A DNA stretch of 34,600 bases from Peptococcaceae bacterium UBA2264 (GTDB lineage Bacteria; Bacillota; Desulfitobacteriia; Desulfitobacteriales; Desulfitobacteriaceae): assembly GCA_002347475.1 (NCBI GenBank), contig DDXI01000118.1:1-34600 (forward strand). Direction: 5' to 3'. This document shows, one piece after another, positions 1 to 8,066 of this stretch. Positions within the stretch are counted from its first letter, which is position 1; each line of letters opens with the position of its first letter. The notes beneath the pieces are model-generated. The model had not been told where the DNA came from. It did no database searches and saw only the letters and a program-made list of their open reading frames with translations. The position numbers were made by a program, and so were the translations under genes.

Positions 1-599
1 ATTTCCGTTCCTTCTGATGTAAATACCGTTTTGACCAAGCCGATATCCGGAGCATAATAGTCTACAACCTTGTCATCCTGACCCTCGGTAGTTACCTCCA
101 ATGTCATATAGGTGCCGGAAGGAGTACTCACCTCGACCTCTTCTTTGGAAATATAGCGAATCCTGTTGTCTGCCAGGATCCAGGAAGTTCCCTCCTGCAA
201 TGGTTCTTTCAATAATATTTCCTGATTTTCAGCAGAGATCCGGGTCAAATTTTCCCTATAATAACATTCGCCGCGGGAGAGCAACTGAGTTAGCTGACCA
301 TCCTTATTTTCCATTATCTTGACCATTTCTGTACCACCATTATTAATCCTTAACTGACAGCGATTTTCTGTCGTATAATCGACAAAAACCGTGTACGAGG
401 CATATTCGTTACCCTGTCCTTCATACACATATTTTATATTTTCCTTAAAGGGGTAGTAATCCGCAATAGTCCGGGTCTGTGTAGAATCCGAACCATTTTT
501 TGGTACGGTATTATCAGATTTATCAGCATCTTTGGTTGCGCAGCTGCTTAGAAACAGCAGCGAAATAAGCAAGCCCAGAATTAATGCCAGTTTTTTCAT
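1..599 (-). CDS. Putative lipoprotein, 3' end outside the window
   Basis: The protein starts MKKLALILGLLISLLFLSSC, a signal peptide ending in a lipobox (LSSC, Cys20), so it is predicted to be lipid-anchored on the outer face of the membrane. A Ser/Thr/Asp-rich linker follows, then a soluble part with YYPFKENIKYVYEGQGNEY near residue 50 and alternating beta-like segments. 199 codons are visible before the window ends. The start is supported by GGGAGG eight bases upstream of the ATG. The repeated pattern 'YYPF..G..W.Y...G' is common in secreted Clostridia proteins of unknown function; I do not recognise a specific family. No partner gene is visible on its downstream side. Confidence 0.8.
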   Translation of the reverse strand, partial: MKKLALILGLLISLLFLSSCATKDADKSDNTVPKNGSDSTQTRTIADYYPFKENIKYVYEGQGNEYASYTVFVDYTTENRCQLRINNGGTEMVKIMENKDGQLTQLLSRGECYYRENLTRISAENQEILLKEPLQEGTSWILADNRIRYISKEEVEVSTPSGTYMTLEVTTEGQDDKVVDYYAPDIGLVKTVFTSEGTE

Positions 600-806
600 T
601 TCAGTCCCTCCCAAAATTAATTTCCCGCATTCTAAGACAATGCTTCCTGAAAACTATATGTAATCAATATTATATCATCTATATACCCGGAGGACACTTA
701 CATTCCTGATTAAGGTCCAGTCAGGATTTACGGCCTGAAACTGTAACCCAAGGCCTTGTTCTAATGCAATACAGACAGCGAAACCACAAGACAATTGCTT
801 AAAATA

Positions 807-1691
807 CTAATAATTATCGACGGTTAGTTCCCCGTCACAGGAAGTAATTATTTTATAGAGATCAGGCCGGCGATCGCGGAAAATTCCCCATTCCAGTCTC
901 TGTTTCTCCAGCTGATCAAGATCGAATTCCGTAATCAGCACAGTTTCTTCGGTGCGGCCGGCTTCGATTTTAATATTACCTTGAGGGCCAGCAATGAATG
1001 ATGAACCATAAAAGATAATTCTGGAATCCTCATCTTCCTCAGTCCCTGTCCGGTTCGAAGTAACCACAGGCATAAGGTTGGCGGCAGCATGACCGCGCAT
1101 ACAAATCTGCCAGTGATCTTTGGAATCCAGGGTACTATCCTCTGGTTCCGAACCGATAGCTGCAGGATAAAACAAGACCTCGGCACCCATCAGAGCCATA
1201 CATCTGGCTGCCTCCGGAAACCACTGATCCCAACAGATACCAACTCCGATCCGACCGTAGCGGGTATCCCAAACCTTAAAACCGGTATCACCAGGATTAA
1301 AATAGAACTTTTCTTCATAACCCGGTCCGTCAGGGATATGACTCTTCCTGTATTTCCCCAGTATTTCCCCATTTGCATCAATAACAGCCAAAGAATTATA
1401 GCGGGCATAGTTTTTCTTCTCATAGAAACTGATGGGAAGTACAACTTGAAGTTCTCTGGCTATTTTTTTAAAATGATTAACAGCCTTGCTCTTTTCCAAT
1501 TCAGCAGCAAGGACATAATAAACTGCCTTCTCCTTTTGACAAAAATAGGGTGTCTCGAACAGTTCCGGCAAGAGGATAATCTGCGCACCTTCAGCTGCCG
1601 CTTGTCTGACCAAAACTTCAGCTTTAGCCAAATTATCAGCACTACTGCCGGAACAACTCATTTGACTGGCTGCTACTCTAATTTTTCTCAC
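807..1691 (-). CDS. aguB: N-carbamoylputrescine amidase
   Basis: Hydrolyses N-carbamoylputrescine to putrescine, CO2 and ammonia, the last step of the agmatine route to putrescine. It is a 294-residue nitrilase-superfamily protein of the usual length. The catalytic triad is visible: Glu43 in LPELFETPYF, Lys116 in KYRKSHIPDGPGY, and Cys153 in GVGICWDQWFPEAAR. The segment KSHIPDGPGYEEKFYFNPGD is typical of this amidase rather than of other nitrilases. I chose the GTG at 1691 because GGAG lies 6 bases before it and the protein then begins at the conserved RKIRVAASQM; an ATG 57 bases upstream is open but lacks a good ribosome site. The agmatine deiminase gene lies 85 bases upstream on the same strand, so the two are probably one transcript. 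Confidence 0.93.
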   Translation of the reverse strand: MRKIRVAASQMSCSGSSADNLAKAEVLVRQAAAEGAQIILLPELFETPYFCQKEKAVYYVLAAELEKSKAVNHFKKIARELQVVLPISFYEKKNYARYNSLAVIDANGEILGKYRKSHIPDGPGYEEKFYFNPGDTGFKVWDTRYGRIGVGICWDQWFPEAARCMALMGAEVLFYPAAIGSEPEDSTLDSKDHWQICMRGHAAANLMPVVTSNRTGTEEDEDSRIIFYGSSFIAGPQGNIKIEAGRTEETVLITEFDLDQLEKQRLEWGIFRDRRPDLYKIITSCDGELTVDNY

Positions 1692-1776
1692 GCTCGCTCC
1701 TTCTTTTAAACAGGTTTTTATTCTAAAGATATTTTTTAATAACGGCACAATTTCTTCCCTCTATCTGCTTCCTGCT

Positions 1777-2808
1777 TCAGACTTGGCCCAATGGCAGCTG
1801 TTGGGTCAGACAGTGAACATTGCCGCCCTCAGTAATAATCCTCATCCCATTGACGGTTCGGATCCGTCTGGCCGGGAAAACTGTCTGCAGCTTCTCCACG
1901 GTCAGTCTGTCTGTTTCTTCCGCCTCTCCGCCGAAAACGGGCAGGATGATTCCCTGGTTGACAAAATAAAAGTTTATGTAGCTTAAGGTTAACCTTTTCT
2001 TTTTATATTCCTGGCGCGGAGGTTGTTGGAATGGTATTATTTCCAGTTTTCTGCCCCTAGCATCTCTGGCCCTGTCTAATATCTCCATATTTATCCTGGT
2101 TATAGCGTAATTTTCATCGGACGGATCGCTGCAGACCTGCATTAAAATTTTCCCAGGAGCTGCAAAACAAGCAATATTATCTATATGACCATCTGTCTCA
2201 TCACCAAATAAACCGTTTTTTAGCCAGATCACCTTTTGGACATGCAAAAACTTGCGCAATTCTTTTTCGATCTCATCCCTGCTGAGTTCCGGATTACGGT
2301 TACTGTTCAGCAGACATTCCTCAGTGGTAAGCAATGTGCCTTCCCCATCAACATGGATAGAACCTCCTTCCAGCACCAGCGAAGCATTAAAGCATTTCAG
2401 GCCAAGATGGTGAAGAAGCTGAGGTGCAGTCTGATCATCCAAATCCCAGGGAGGATATTTACCGCCCCAGGCATTGAAGCGCCAGTTGACGCCGGCTACG
2501 TCTCCAGCCTCATTAACAAGAAATGTCGGTCCATTATCCCGCAGCCAGGAATCATTATGGGCCAGGGAAAGGTATTCGATTGCTCCCTTCTCAAAATAAG
2601 GAGACAATTTGGTTACATCAGTGGGATTGATTACTACTGTAACTGGTTCAAATTCTGCTATGGCCAGAATTATTTCAGCATATCCCTGACAAATAGTTTC
2701 ATAGTTCTCCGGATAACACATGGAATCCTTCACAGGCCAAGAGATAAAAGTACGGGCATGCGCAGCCCACTCTGCCGGCATTTTATAGTTCAATTTTTCA
2801 GGTTTCAT
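1777..2808 (-). CDS. aguA: Agmatine deiminase
   Basis: Converts agmatine to N-carbamoylputrescine and ammonia, supplying the substrate for the amidase encoded next. The 343-residue protein belongs to the peptidyl-arginine deiminase (guanidino-modifying) fold. Visible family motifs are MPAEWAAHARTFISWP at the N-terminus, NDSWLRDNGPTF, LEGGSIHVDGEGTLLTTEEC, ETDGHIDN (catalytic His/Asp), and the C-terminal EGGNVHCLTQQ with the nucleophile Cys333. GAGGTAA before the ATG supports the start. Together with the amidase gene it gives a complete agmatine-to-putrescine route. No arginine decarboxylase is visible, so agmatine must come from elsewhere in the genome or from outside. Confidence 0.94.
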   Translation of the reverse strand: MKPEKLNYKMPAEWAAHARTFISWPVKDSMCYPENYETICQGYAEIILAIAEFEPVTVVINPTDVTKLSPYFEKGAIEYLSLAHNDSWLRDNGPTFLVNEAGDVAGVNWRFNAWGGKYPPWDLDDQTAPQLLHHLGLKCFNASLVLEGGSIHVDGEGTLLTTEECLLNSNRNPELSRDEIEKELRKFLHVQKVIWLKNGLFGDETDGHIDNIACFAAPGKILMQVCSDPSDENYAITRINMEILDRARDARGRKLEIIPFQQPPRQEYKKKRLTLSYINFYFVNQGIILPVFGGEAEETDRLTVEKLQTVFPARRIRTVNGMRIITEGGNVHCLTQQLPLGQV

Positions 2809-2948
2809 AGTATTACCTCATTAGATGTTATGACTGTAATTATGATTATCCGTTCAGGTCATTTTGCTTTTCCGTTTATTGTTTTTATCCTGCCCGCAGA
2901 GTAAACTATTTATCAGGCAGACAATTATTGATAAAGAAGGAGTATGCA

Positions 2949-4130
2949 ATGCTGCTTTGGAAACGCAATTTATTAGCCTGTTGGATCGGCTCATTCGTAA
3001 CAGTAGCAGGCATGAGCCTGGTCGTACCCTTTCTTCCTCTCTACATTGAACAGCTTGGTGTACATAGTATAGCCAGCATAGCACGTTGGTCTGGGGCGGC
3101 TTTCAGTGCCGCTTATGTTTTTGCAGCTATCATGTCTCCGGTATGGGGTAAACTGGCCGATAAACACGGCCGTAAAGTAATGCTTTTAAGGGCCAGTATC
3201 GGGATGGCTATTGTGGTAACTTTAACGGGATTAGTTCAGAATGTCTATCAACTGCTAGCTCTCCGCCTCCTGATAGGTGTTATCTCAGGGTATCTGGCAG
3301 CAGCCATAACCCTGGTTGCCAGCCAGACTCCTCCGGAGCATGCCGGCTGGGCTTTAGGTACCTTGTCCACAGGCAGTGTCGGCGGTTCCTTGTTTGGACC
3401 GCTGATCGGAGGCTGGTTAGCTGATCTTATCGGTCTTCGCCACGTTTTCTATATAACGGGTTTTTCCATGTTTCTTTGTTTTCTCCTGACCAAATTTCTC
3501 GTCCATGAAGAATTCAGCCGAAGCACTGAAGCTCAGCTGACCAACAATCAGGTATGGAAAATGATTGACAAGCCAAAAATGCTCCTGGCTATGTTTCTGA
3601 CAACATTAATGCTGCAAATGGCCAATTTTTCTATTGAACCAATCATTACGATCTATGTGAAAGAGTTGCTGACCGACATGTCTCATGTTGCTTTAATATC
3701 CGGGGTGGTTGTCTCAGCCTCGGGTCTTTCAATTGTCCTGGCCGCACCCCAGATAGGCAGGATCTCAGACCGTATTGGACCACAAAAAGTACTCCTGGTT
3801 TGTCTGGTTCTGGCCAGTCTGGTTGTTATTCCCCAGGCTTTTGTCCAAAACCTCTGGCAGCTGACTGCCTTGAGATTCCTTATGGGAATGGCTATCGCCG
3901 GTCTGATGCCCTCAGTAAATACACTGATTAAGCACAGTGTGCCACATGCGGTATCCGGCAGGATTTACGGTTTTAATCAGGCTGCCCAGTATGTGGGAAC
4001 CATAGCCGGCCCAATGCTTGGTGGCCAGATGGCTGCTTTATGTGGCATCAGATCTGTGTTCTTTGCCACGAGTTTCCTGCTCTTGCTTAATGCCGTCTGG
4101 ATATATGTGTCCGGAAAGCGGGAAGCCTGA
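2949..4130 (+). CDS. MFS efflux transporter, MdtG-like
   Basis: A 393-residue major facilitator with about twelve hydrophobic segments. The first half resembles MdtG/YceE drug exporters: WKRNLLACWIG, VPFLPLYIEQLGV, the loop 2-3 signature GKLADKHGRKVMLLRAS, and the antiporter-type GWALGTLSTGSVGGSLFGP in helix 5. A second signature, GRISDRIGPQKVLL, lies in the second half. The ATG at 2949 has AAGGAG seven bases upstream; an in-frame TTG 21 bases earlier lacks such a site. It diverges from the agmatine deiminase gene across about 140 bases. The substrate cannot be told from sequence; polyamine or drug export are both possible. Confidence 0.85.
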   Translation: MLLWKRNLLACWIGSFVTVAGMSLVVPFLPLYIEQLGVHSIASIARWSGAAFSAAYVFAAIMSPVWGKLADKHGRKVMLLRASIGMAIVVTLTGLVQNVYQLLALRLLIGVISGYLAAAITLVASQTPPEHAGWALGTLSTGSVGGSLFGPLIGGWLADLIGLRHVFYITGFSMFLCFLLTKFLVHEEFSRSTEAQLTNNQVWKMIDKPKMLLAMFLTTLMLQMANFSIEPIITIYVKELLTDMSHVALISGVVVSASGLSIVLAAPQIGRISDRIGPQKVLLVCLVLASLVVIPQAFVQNLWQLTALRFLMGMAIAGLMPSVNTLIKHSVPHAVSGRIYGFNQAAQYVGTIAGPMLGGQMAALCGIRSVFFATSFLLLLNAVWIYVSGKREA

Positions 4131-4136
4131 AATGAA

Positions 4137-4610
4137 TCAGCTGGAAATTATCCCTGTTTGCGCCCCAGTCACGGCAATTAGGTCCCCGGGCTGCAAAAAG
4201 AGCTGCAGACCACGCATGCCGGCACTGACTGCTACCTTTTCCAGCTTCAGGATGTCCACTTGTATGAAAACAGGATAATTTTTCTTTAGTCCCAAAGGAG
4301 AAACACCACCCCTGATATAACCGGTCAAAGGCTGGATTTCTTTAAGAGGAACAAGGTCGACTTTCTTGTTTTTACTTAACGCAGCCAGACTTTTAAGGTT
4401 AAGTTCCTGATCTCCCTGGATACAGGCAACGATTATCCCGGTTTTATCTCCGCGGGCCACTAGGGTTTTGTATACCTGTTCAACTGGCAGTCCAATTTTG
4501 CGGGCAACATTAAATGCCGATAAATCGGATTCATCACTGACATACTCTTTTAATTCATAGGCTATTTTATTCTGATCAAGAATGCGGGCAGCATTGGTCT
4601 TATGTGCCAT
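4137..4610 (-). CDS. ybaK: YbaK/EbsC-type aminoacyl-tRNA deacylase (Cys-tRNA(Pro) deacylase)
   Basis: A 157-residue trans-editing protein predicted to hydrolyse mischarged Cys-tRNA(Pro) in the cytoplasm. Family features are the N-terminal KTNAARILDQNKIAYELKEY, the stretch GLPVEQVYKTLVARGDKTG with the conserved catalytic Lys region, the turn KNKKVDLVPLKEIQPLTGYI, and RGGVSPLGLKKNYPVFID-like segment (here ending IQVD). Length and motif order match YbaK/EbsC proteins. Its stop lies 6 bases from the stop of the efflux gene (convergent), and no clear terminator separates them. The related ProX and free-standing INS domains lack the GGVSPLG segment, which favours YbaK. Confidence 0.88.
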   Translation of the reverse strand: MAHKTNAARILDQNKIAYELKEYVSDESDLSAFNVARKIGLPVEQVYKTLVARGDKTGIIVACIQGDQELNLKSLAALSKNKKVDLVPLKEIQPLTGYIRGGVSPLGLKKNYPVFIQVDILKLEKVAVSAGMRGLQLFLQPGDLIAVTGAQTGIISS

Positions 4611-4762
4611 TTCTCATTCTCCCTTTCGGTATAAACTGCCTTGCTGAATTATTGTTCTTTAGTTAAAAAGACGTGATATTCCTCTCTGATACGGTATGAT
4701 TATAACTAATTTAAAGTTGCAGAGCAATACATGGCTTTATCTTGTTCTCCGCTGGTTTTCGT

Positions 4763-5122
4763 CTAGTTAATAGCAATTATTTTTGCCGGACCTGGTATAT
4801 ATATAGTTTGACCAGGAAGTATTGTACTGCCGGCCAGGGAATTATAGGCTATTATTTTCAGAACAAGCGTACGGGTATCCATCTGTAGGCCGGAACTCTC
4901 AGCCAATTCCCAAAGGGTATCCCCATATTGAACTACAACGGGTTGGTAGATAAATTGTTCTGCCGGTTCTGCAGTTTTCTGACAAATAGCATATGTAGTC
5001 AGAATGAAAAGCAGTACCAGGAACGAGGCTATCCAGCGCTTGATACCTGTCTTTTTTCGGCGGGAACGCCGGGAACGACAGTATAAGGGAATATTACCGA
5101 CTGCTGTTGTTTGCTTGATCAT
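4763..5122 (-). CDS. SOS-controlled LysM protein, YneA-like cell-division suppressor
   Basis: A 119-residue protein with a basic N-terminus (SRRSRRKKTGIKRW), one membrane segment (IASFLVLLFILTTYAI, about residues 33-48) and a C-terminal LysM domain (VVVQYGDTLWELAESSGLQ to LPGQTIYIPGP). This is the architecture of YneA, which halts division during the SOS response in Bacillus, and like yneA it is divergent from lexA. The ATG at 5122 is preceded by GGTGGAG six bases upstream. A longer open frame begins inside an SOS box at 5191 and is unlikely to be translated. Two SOS boxes flank its promoter, so LexA repression is expected. Sequence similarity to YneA beyond architecture is weak, so the division role is inferred. 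Confidence 0.8.
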   Translation of the reverse strand: MIKQTTAVGNIPLYCRSRRSRRKKTGIKRWIASFLVLLFILTTYAICQKTAEPAEQFIYQPVVVQYGDTLWELAESSGLQMDTRTLVLKIIAYNSLAGSTILPGQTIYIPGPAKIIAIN

Positions 5123-5154
5123 AATTAACTCCACCCTTTCAATCCTCTTTTCGA

Positions 5155-5168
5155 CGAACGTATGTTCC
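5155..5168. promoter_or_regulatory. LexA (SOS) box 1
   Basis: CGAACGTATGTTCC matches the Gram-positive SOS box CGAAC-N4-GTTC. It lies just downstream of the -10 element of the LysM gene promoter, at about its transcription start. Confidence 0.85.
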
Positions 5169-5175
5169 TGATTAA

Positions 5176-5204
5176 AGTATATTTCGAACATAGGTTTTCG
5201 TCAA
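5176..5204 (-). promoter_or_regulatory. Sigma-A promoter of the LysM (YneA-like) gene
   Basis: On the minus strand TTGACG (5204-5199) and TATACT (5181-5176) are separated by exactly 17 bases. SOS box 2 lies inside the spacer and box 1 just downstream, so bound LexA would block polymerase. Confidence 0.8.
5185..5198. promoter_or_regulatory. LexA (SOS) box 2
   Basis: CGAACATAGGTTTT: perfect left half and a weaker right half (GTTTT instead of GTTCG). It occupies the spacer of the minus-strand promoter. Confidence 0.75.
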
Positions 5205-5212
5205 GCAATTGG

Positions 5213-5226
5213 CGAACATTTGTTTG
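5213..5226. promoter_or_regulatory. LexA (SOS) box 3
   Basis: CGAACATTTGTTTG: SOS box with one right-half change. It overlaps the -35 element of the lexA promoter, giving autorepression. Confidence 0.8.
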
Positions 5227-5252
5227 CACTTTATTACGGATAATGTTAAAAT
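5224..5252 (+). promoter_or_regulatory. Sigma-A promoter of lexA
   Basis: TTGCAC (5224-5229), a 17-base spacer, then TAAAAT (5247-5252), about 25 bases before the lexA start. The -35 element shares bases with SOS box 3. Confidence 0.8.
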
Positions 5253-5276
5253 ATAACTAAAATAAACGTCAGCGGG

Positions 5277-5906
5277 GTGATAGAGATTTCCTATACAGAT
5301 CTGAGCCAACGGCAAACAGATATTTTAGAATTTATCAAAAAGGAAATTCGTCAAAAGGGTTATCCTCCTTCTGTCAGGGAGATAGGGGACGCAGTTAAGC
5401 TGCTGTCAAGTTCCACTGTCCACGGACATCTCCAGACTCTGGAAGAGAAAGGATATATCCGGCGAGACCCCACAAAACCCAGGGCTATTGAAATCTTGAA
5501 CAGTTCCAGTGAACCGGATATCAGGAAACTGGTAGTCCATGTCCCACTGGTTGGGCGGGTAACGGCCGGACAACCAATCTTGGCAGTAGAAAACATCGAA
5601 GATACATTTCCTCTGCCGGCAGATCTCGTTCACAACGAAACTGTTTTTATGCTTAAGGTTTGGGGCGACAGTATGATCGAGGCCGGGATTTTAAATGGCG
5701 ATCAGATCCTGGTCCGCCAACAAAGCAGCGCTCGCAATGGAGACATTGTTGTCGCCATGATTGGTGATGAAGCTACGGTCAAACGTTTTTTCAAGGAAAA
5801 AACTCTTATTCGTCTTCAGCCGGAGAATGCTGCAATGGATCCGATCTATTCACAGAATGTCACAATTCTGGGCAAGGTCATAGGTGTTTTCCGGATGCTA
5901 TCCTGA
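5277..5906 (+). CDS. lexA: LexA repressor
   Basis: Represses SOS genes and inactivates itself by cleavage when RecA filaments form on damaged DNA. In the 209-residue protein the winged helix is in residues 10-70 ([34 protein letters not shown]). The self-cleavage bond is Ala97-Gly98 in GRVTAGQP, with the catalytic Ser132 in GDSMIEAGI and Lys169 in EATVKRFF. All functional residues are present. The GTG at 5277 is the only likely start, but it sits inside the G-rich Shine-Dalgarno-like stretch GCGGGGTGAT, so the exact start is uncertain by a few codons. It is divergent from the LysM gene, sharing a three-box SOS control region. Confidence 0.96.
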   Translation: MIEISYTDLSQRQTDILEFIKKEIRQKGYPPSVREIGDAVKLLSSSTVHGHLQTLEEKGYIRRDPTKPRAIEILNSSSEPDIRKLVVHVPLVGRVTAGQPILAVENIEDTFPLPADLVHNETVFMLKVWGDSMIEAGILNGDQILVRQQSSARNGDIVVAMIGDEATVKRFFKEKTLIRLQPENAAMDPIYSQNVTILGKVIGVFRMLS

Positions 5907-5931
5907 ATTAGCTAAACTAGCGAAAAATTGA

Positions 5932-5990
5932 AGGAGATGTCCCAAAGTATAAAATATTATATGATTATACTTTGGGACATCTCCTGTTTT
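5932..5990. terminator. Bidirectional terminator hairpin, perfect 20-bp stem
   Basis: AGGAGATGTCCCAAAGTATA (5932-5951) and its exact complement (5966-5985) flank a 14-base AT loop. GTTTTTG follows on the plus strand and a T-rich run lies on the other side, between convergent lexA and the CoA-transferase gene. The stem is unusually long and perfect for an intrinsic terminator. Confidence 0.8.
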
Positions 5991-6069
5991 TGTTAAGAAA
6001 TAAGTTTCCTGCGCCTTACTACATTCACTGGATTGCAGCTAATCGTTTGCTCTGCATGTCTCCCTTGTT

Positions 6070-7404
6070 TCAATTGCTATTTTTACGCCGCCAGATCCTG
6101 AGTTTTGCAGCTTCAGCAATCAACTCTTCCCTGAAATCAGGATGAGCAATGGAAATCAGGGCTTCGGCCCGCTGCCAGCTCGATAAACCCTTGAGATTGA
6201 CCTTGCCATACTCAGTGACCACAAACATGAGACTCGGCCTGGTCGCTGTAATCACCGAGCCTGACGTTATAACTGCTTTAATGCGGGACTTGACTTGTCC
6301 CTGTTTATCCTTATAAGTGGAAGGCAAGCAGATAAAACTTTTGCCTCCCCTGGAAAAATAGGCGGCTTCCACAAAATCAAGCAGGCCTCCGGAACCACTG
6401 TAAATCTTGGTTCCAACCGTCTCACAACAAATCTGACCTGACAAATCAATCTCCAAAGCACTGTTGATAGAAATGAAATTGTCATTTTTTAAAGCAGTCC
6501 CGGGATGATTAGTATAATTAGTAGGATAAGCTGCCAAGGAGGGGTTATTCCTCATAAAGTCATAGAGTTTCCTGGTCCCCATGGCAAAGGTATATGCTAT
6601 CCGCCCTTTGTCCAGTTGCTTGCGCAAGCCCGTAACTTTGCCTGCTTCAACCATATTCACAAAGCCATCAACCAACAATTCCGTATGAATCCCCAAGTCC
6701 TTAAGATCAGACTGGGCAATCATCTGTCCCAAGGCATTGGGCATGCCGCCGATTCCTAATTGAAAACAGGCGCCGTCCGTAATTTCAGGTAAGATATGAG
6801 CGGCAATTTGTTTATCCACTTCAGAGGGTGAGGGTAAATTCAATTCAGGAAGTCCCGAATGCCCTCCTTCGACAATATAATCAACCTGCGAAATATGAAC
6901 CATATGTTCAAATCCGCCATAGACCCTGGGCATATCTTCATTAACTTCCACAATAACAGCGCGGGCCTTTTCAACAGCTGCGGCATAATGTTGGACAGTG
7001 ACCCCAAAACTGAAATAGCCATGTTCGTCCATGGGAGAAACCTGAATAGCTGTAACATCCGTGGACAAATTCTCCCGTACGTATCGGGAGCACTCGGCAT
7101 ATCTGATAGGGATATAGTAGGCTATACCTTTTTCGGCTAATTGTCGTTCGTAGGCAAACATATGCCAGCTATTCCAGACAAAATGTTCACCTTCCGGGTC
7201 ACACTCCAAAATAGCCAAAGGTTGCAAGAGAATGCCTCCCCGCATTTTGACATCGTGCAATTCGTCTTTGCGGCGAGCCAGTGCTTCATCCAGCAAAAGA
7301 GGCATACTGGCAGCAAAACCAAATTCTACCCAGTCTCCGCTCTTGATCACTTTTACGGCTTCGTCGGCAGTAACACATTTATCCCGGTATTCCTCCCAAA
7401 TCAT
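6070..7404 (-). CDS. Acetyl-CoA hydrolase/transferase family CoA-transferase (4-hydroxybutyrate or butyrate type)
   Basis: A 444-residue cytoplasmic class I CoA-transferase that would move CoA between acetate and another carboxylate. Visible motifs are GGHSGLPELNLP, DGACFQLGIGGMPNAL, DLGIHTELLVDGFV with Glu242 at the position of the catalytic glutamate in 4-hydroxybutyrate CoA-transferase, TVGTKIYSGSGGLLDFV, and VVTEYGKVNLKGLS. Length and motif order fit the 4-hydroxybutyrate/butyryl-CoA:acetate subgroup rather than acetyl-CoA hydrolase. GGGGGAT precedes the ATG. It lies downstream of the dehydratase genes but about 660 bases away, so it probably has its own promoter. The acyl substrate cannot be deduced. 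Confidence 0.88.
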   Translation of the reverse strand: MIWEEYRDKCVTADEAVKVIKSGDWVEFGFAASMPLLLDEALARRKDELHDVKMRGGILLQPLAILECDPEGEHFVWNSWHMFAYERQLAEKGIAYYIPIRYAECSRYVRENLSTDVTAIQVSPMDEHGYFSFGVTVQHYAAAVEKARAVIVEVNEDMPRVYGGFEHMVHISQVDYIVEGGHSGLPELNLPSPSEVDKQIAAHILPEITDGACFQLGIGGMPNALGQMIAQSDLKDLGIHTELLVDGFVNMVEAGKVTGLRKQLDKGRIAYTFAMGTRKLYDFMRNNPSLAAYPTNYTNHPGTALKNDNFISINSALEIDLSGQICCETVGTKIYSGSGGLLDFVEAAYFSRGGKSFICLPSTYKDKQGQVKSRIKAVITSGSVITATRPSLMFVVTEYGKVNLKGLSSWQRAEALISIAHPDFREELIAEAAKLRIWRRKNSN

Positions 7405-7517
7405 AAATTTATCCCCCTGCTTTTACCTCTAGTTTTAACTTATTTATACTAATCTGTACTTTTTTATATTTATCTATGCATATCTATACTCATCTGTCAC
7501 TGTTTTGTAACATAGAT

Positions 7518-7533
7518 GCTTTTCTCAGGCCAA
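7518..7533 (-). promoter_or_regulatory. Possible sigma-54 promoter of the CoA-transferase gene
   Basis: On the minus strand TTGGCC...AAAGCAT has GG and GC with the required 10-base gap, about 115 bases before the CoA-transferase start. The -12 TT is replaced by AA and the -24 element is TGGCC rather than TGGCA, so this is a weak match. Confidence 0.3.
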
Positions 7534-7765
7534 ACAACCCTGTATAATTAAAATCCGCATAAACCCTGGGTTTTGGTATAATTAGATGCTAATCCAGATC
7601 AACCAAAAATGAGGTGTTCCCTGCGGAATACTGTTAGGAAAAATAAATATTCTCCATAATATATCTGTTTGATTATTACTATTATACCAGATGGTATGAT
7701 AACCTTCAAGTTCAAAATATTCCGACACCGCGATTCTAATACTATTTTGTCTGTCTTGTAAAAAA

Positions 7766-7810
7766 GGGGCTGTTGCCAACGGACTAAAAGTTCGTAGTGC
7801 AACAGTCCCC
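7766..7810. repeat. 45-base inverted repeat, possible remnant ends of an insertion element or terminator
   Basis: GGGGCTGTTGC (7766-7776) faces GCAACAGTCCCC (7799-7810), complementary except for one bulged base. On the minus strand the second arm is followed by TTTTTT, so it could also work as a terminator of the dehydratase transcript. The GGGGCTGTTGC end resembles terminal repeats I associate with IS1182-type elements; that link is from memory. Confidence 0.5.
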
Positions 7811-8066
7811 AGAAATAAATGGGAGGGATTGTTACGAAGCCGATCTGATTGTGTTATATCGTATTTTCCAGATAGGAAGAATGTCATTTATCATGGACTA
7901 ATTTACCTGAGGCAATGCTTATATTACACTTCATCTCAAGGGCTTTGTGTGCCCTGTCGTAGTTTTTAAGATGAGAAATAATATTTGGCTGAAACACTCA
8001 GGCAGAGTCTTCGGTTTTTCTATTTTGGCTTTTTCAGTTATAGAATCAAAGCAGAATTATTCTTAA

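Larger units (their letters stand above)
7405..8066. other. 660-base gene-poor stretch between CoA-transferase and dehydratase genes
   Basis: I see no convincing gene here. The minus-strand open frame at 7582-7887 has no ribosome site, no recognisable motif and runs through an inverted repeat. The stretch holds a weak sigma-54-like site (7518-7533), an insertion-element-like inverted repeat (7766-7810), and a second region of dyad symmetry near 7933-7974 (TCATCT ... AGATGA around a GGGC/GCCC hairpin). Confidence 0.5.

Noticed and set aside
1089..1709. 206-codon plus-strand open frame opposite the carbamoylputrescine amidase
   Set aside because: Antisense shadow of a well-supported gene; no ribosome site and no recognisable motif.
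2236..2904. 222-codon plus-strand open frame opposite agmatine deiminase
   Set aside because: Lies fully across a recognised enzyme and its promoter region; composition is that of an antisense frame.
7582..7887. 101-codon minus-strand open frame in the gap before the CoA-transferase
   Set aside because: No ribosome site, low-complexity composition, and it runs through the 7766-7810 inverted repeat.
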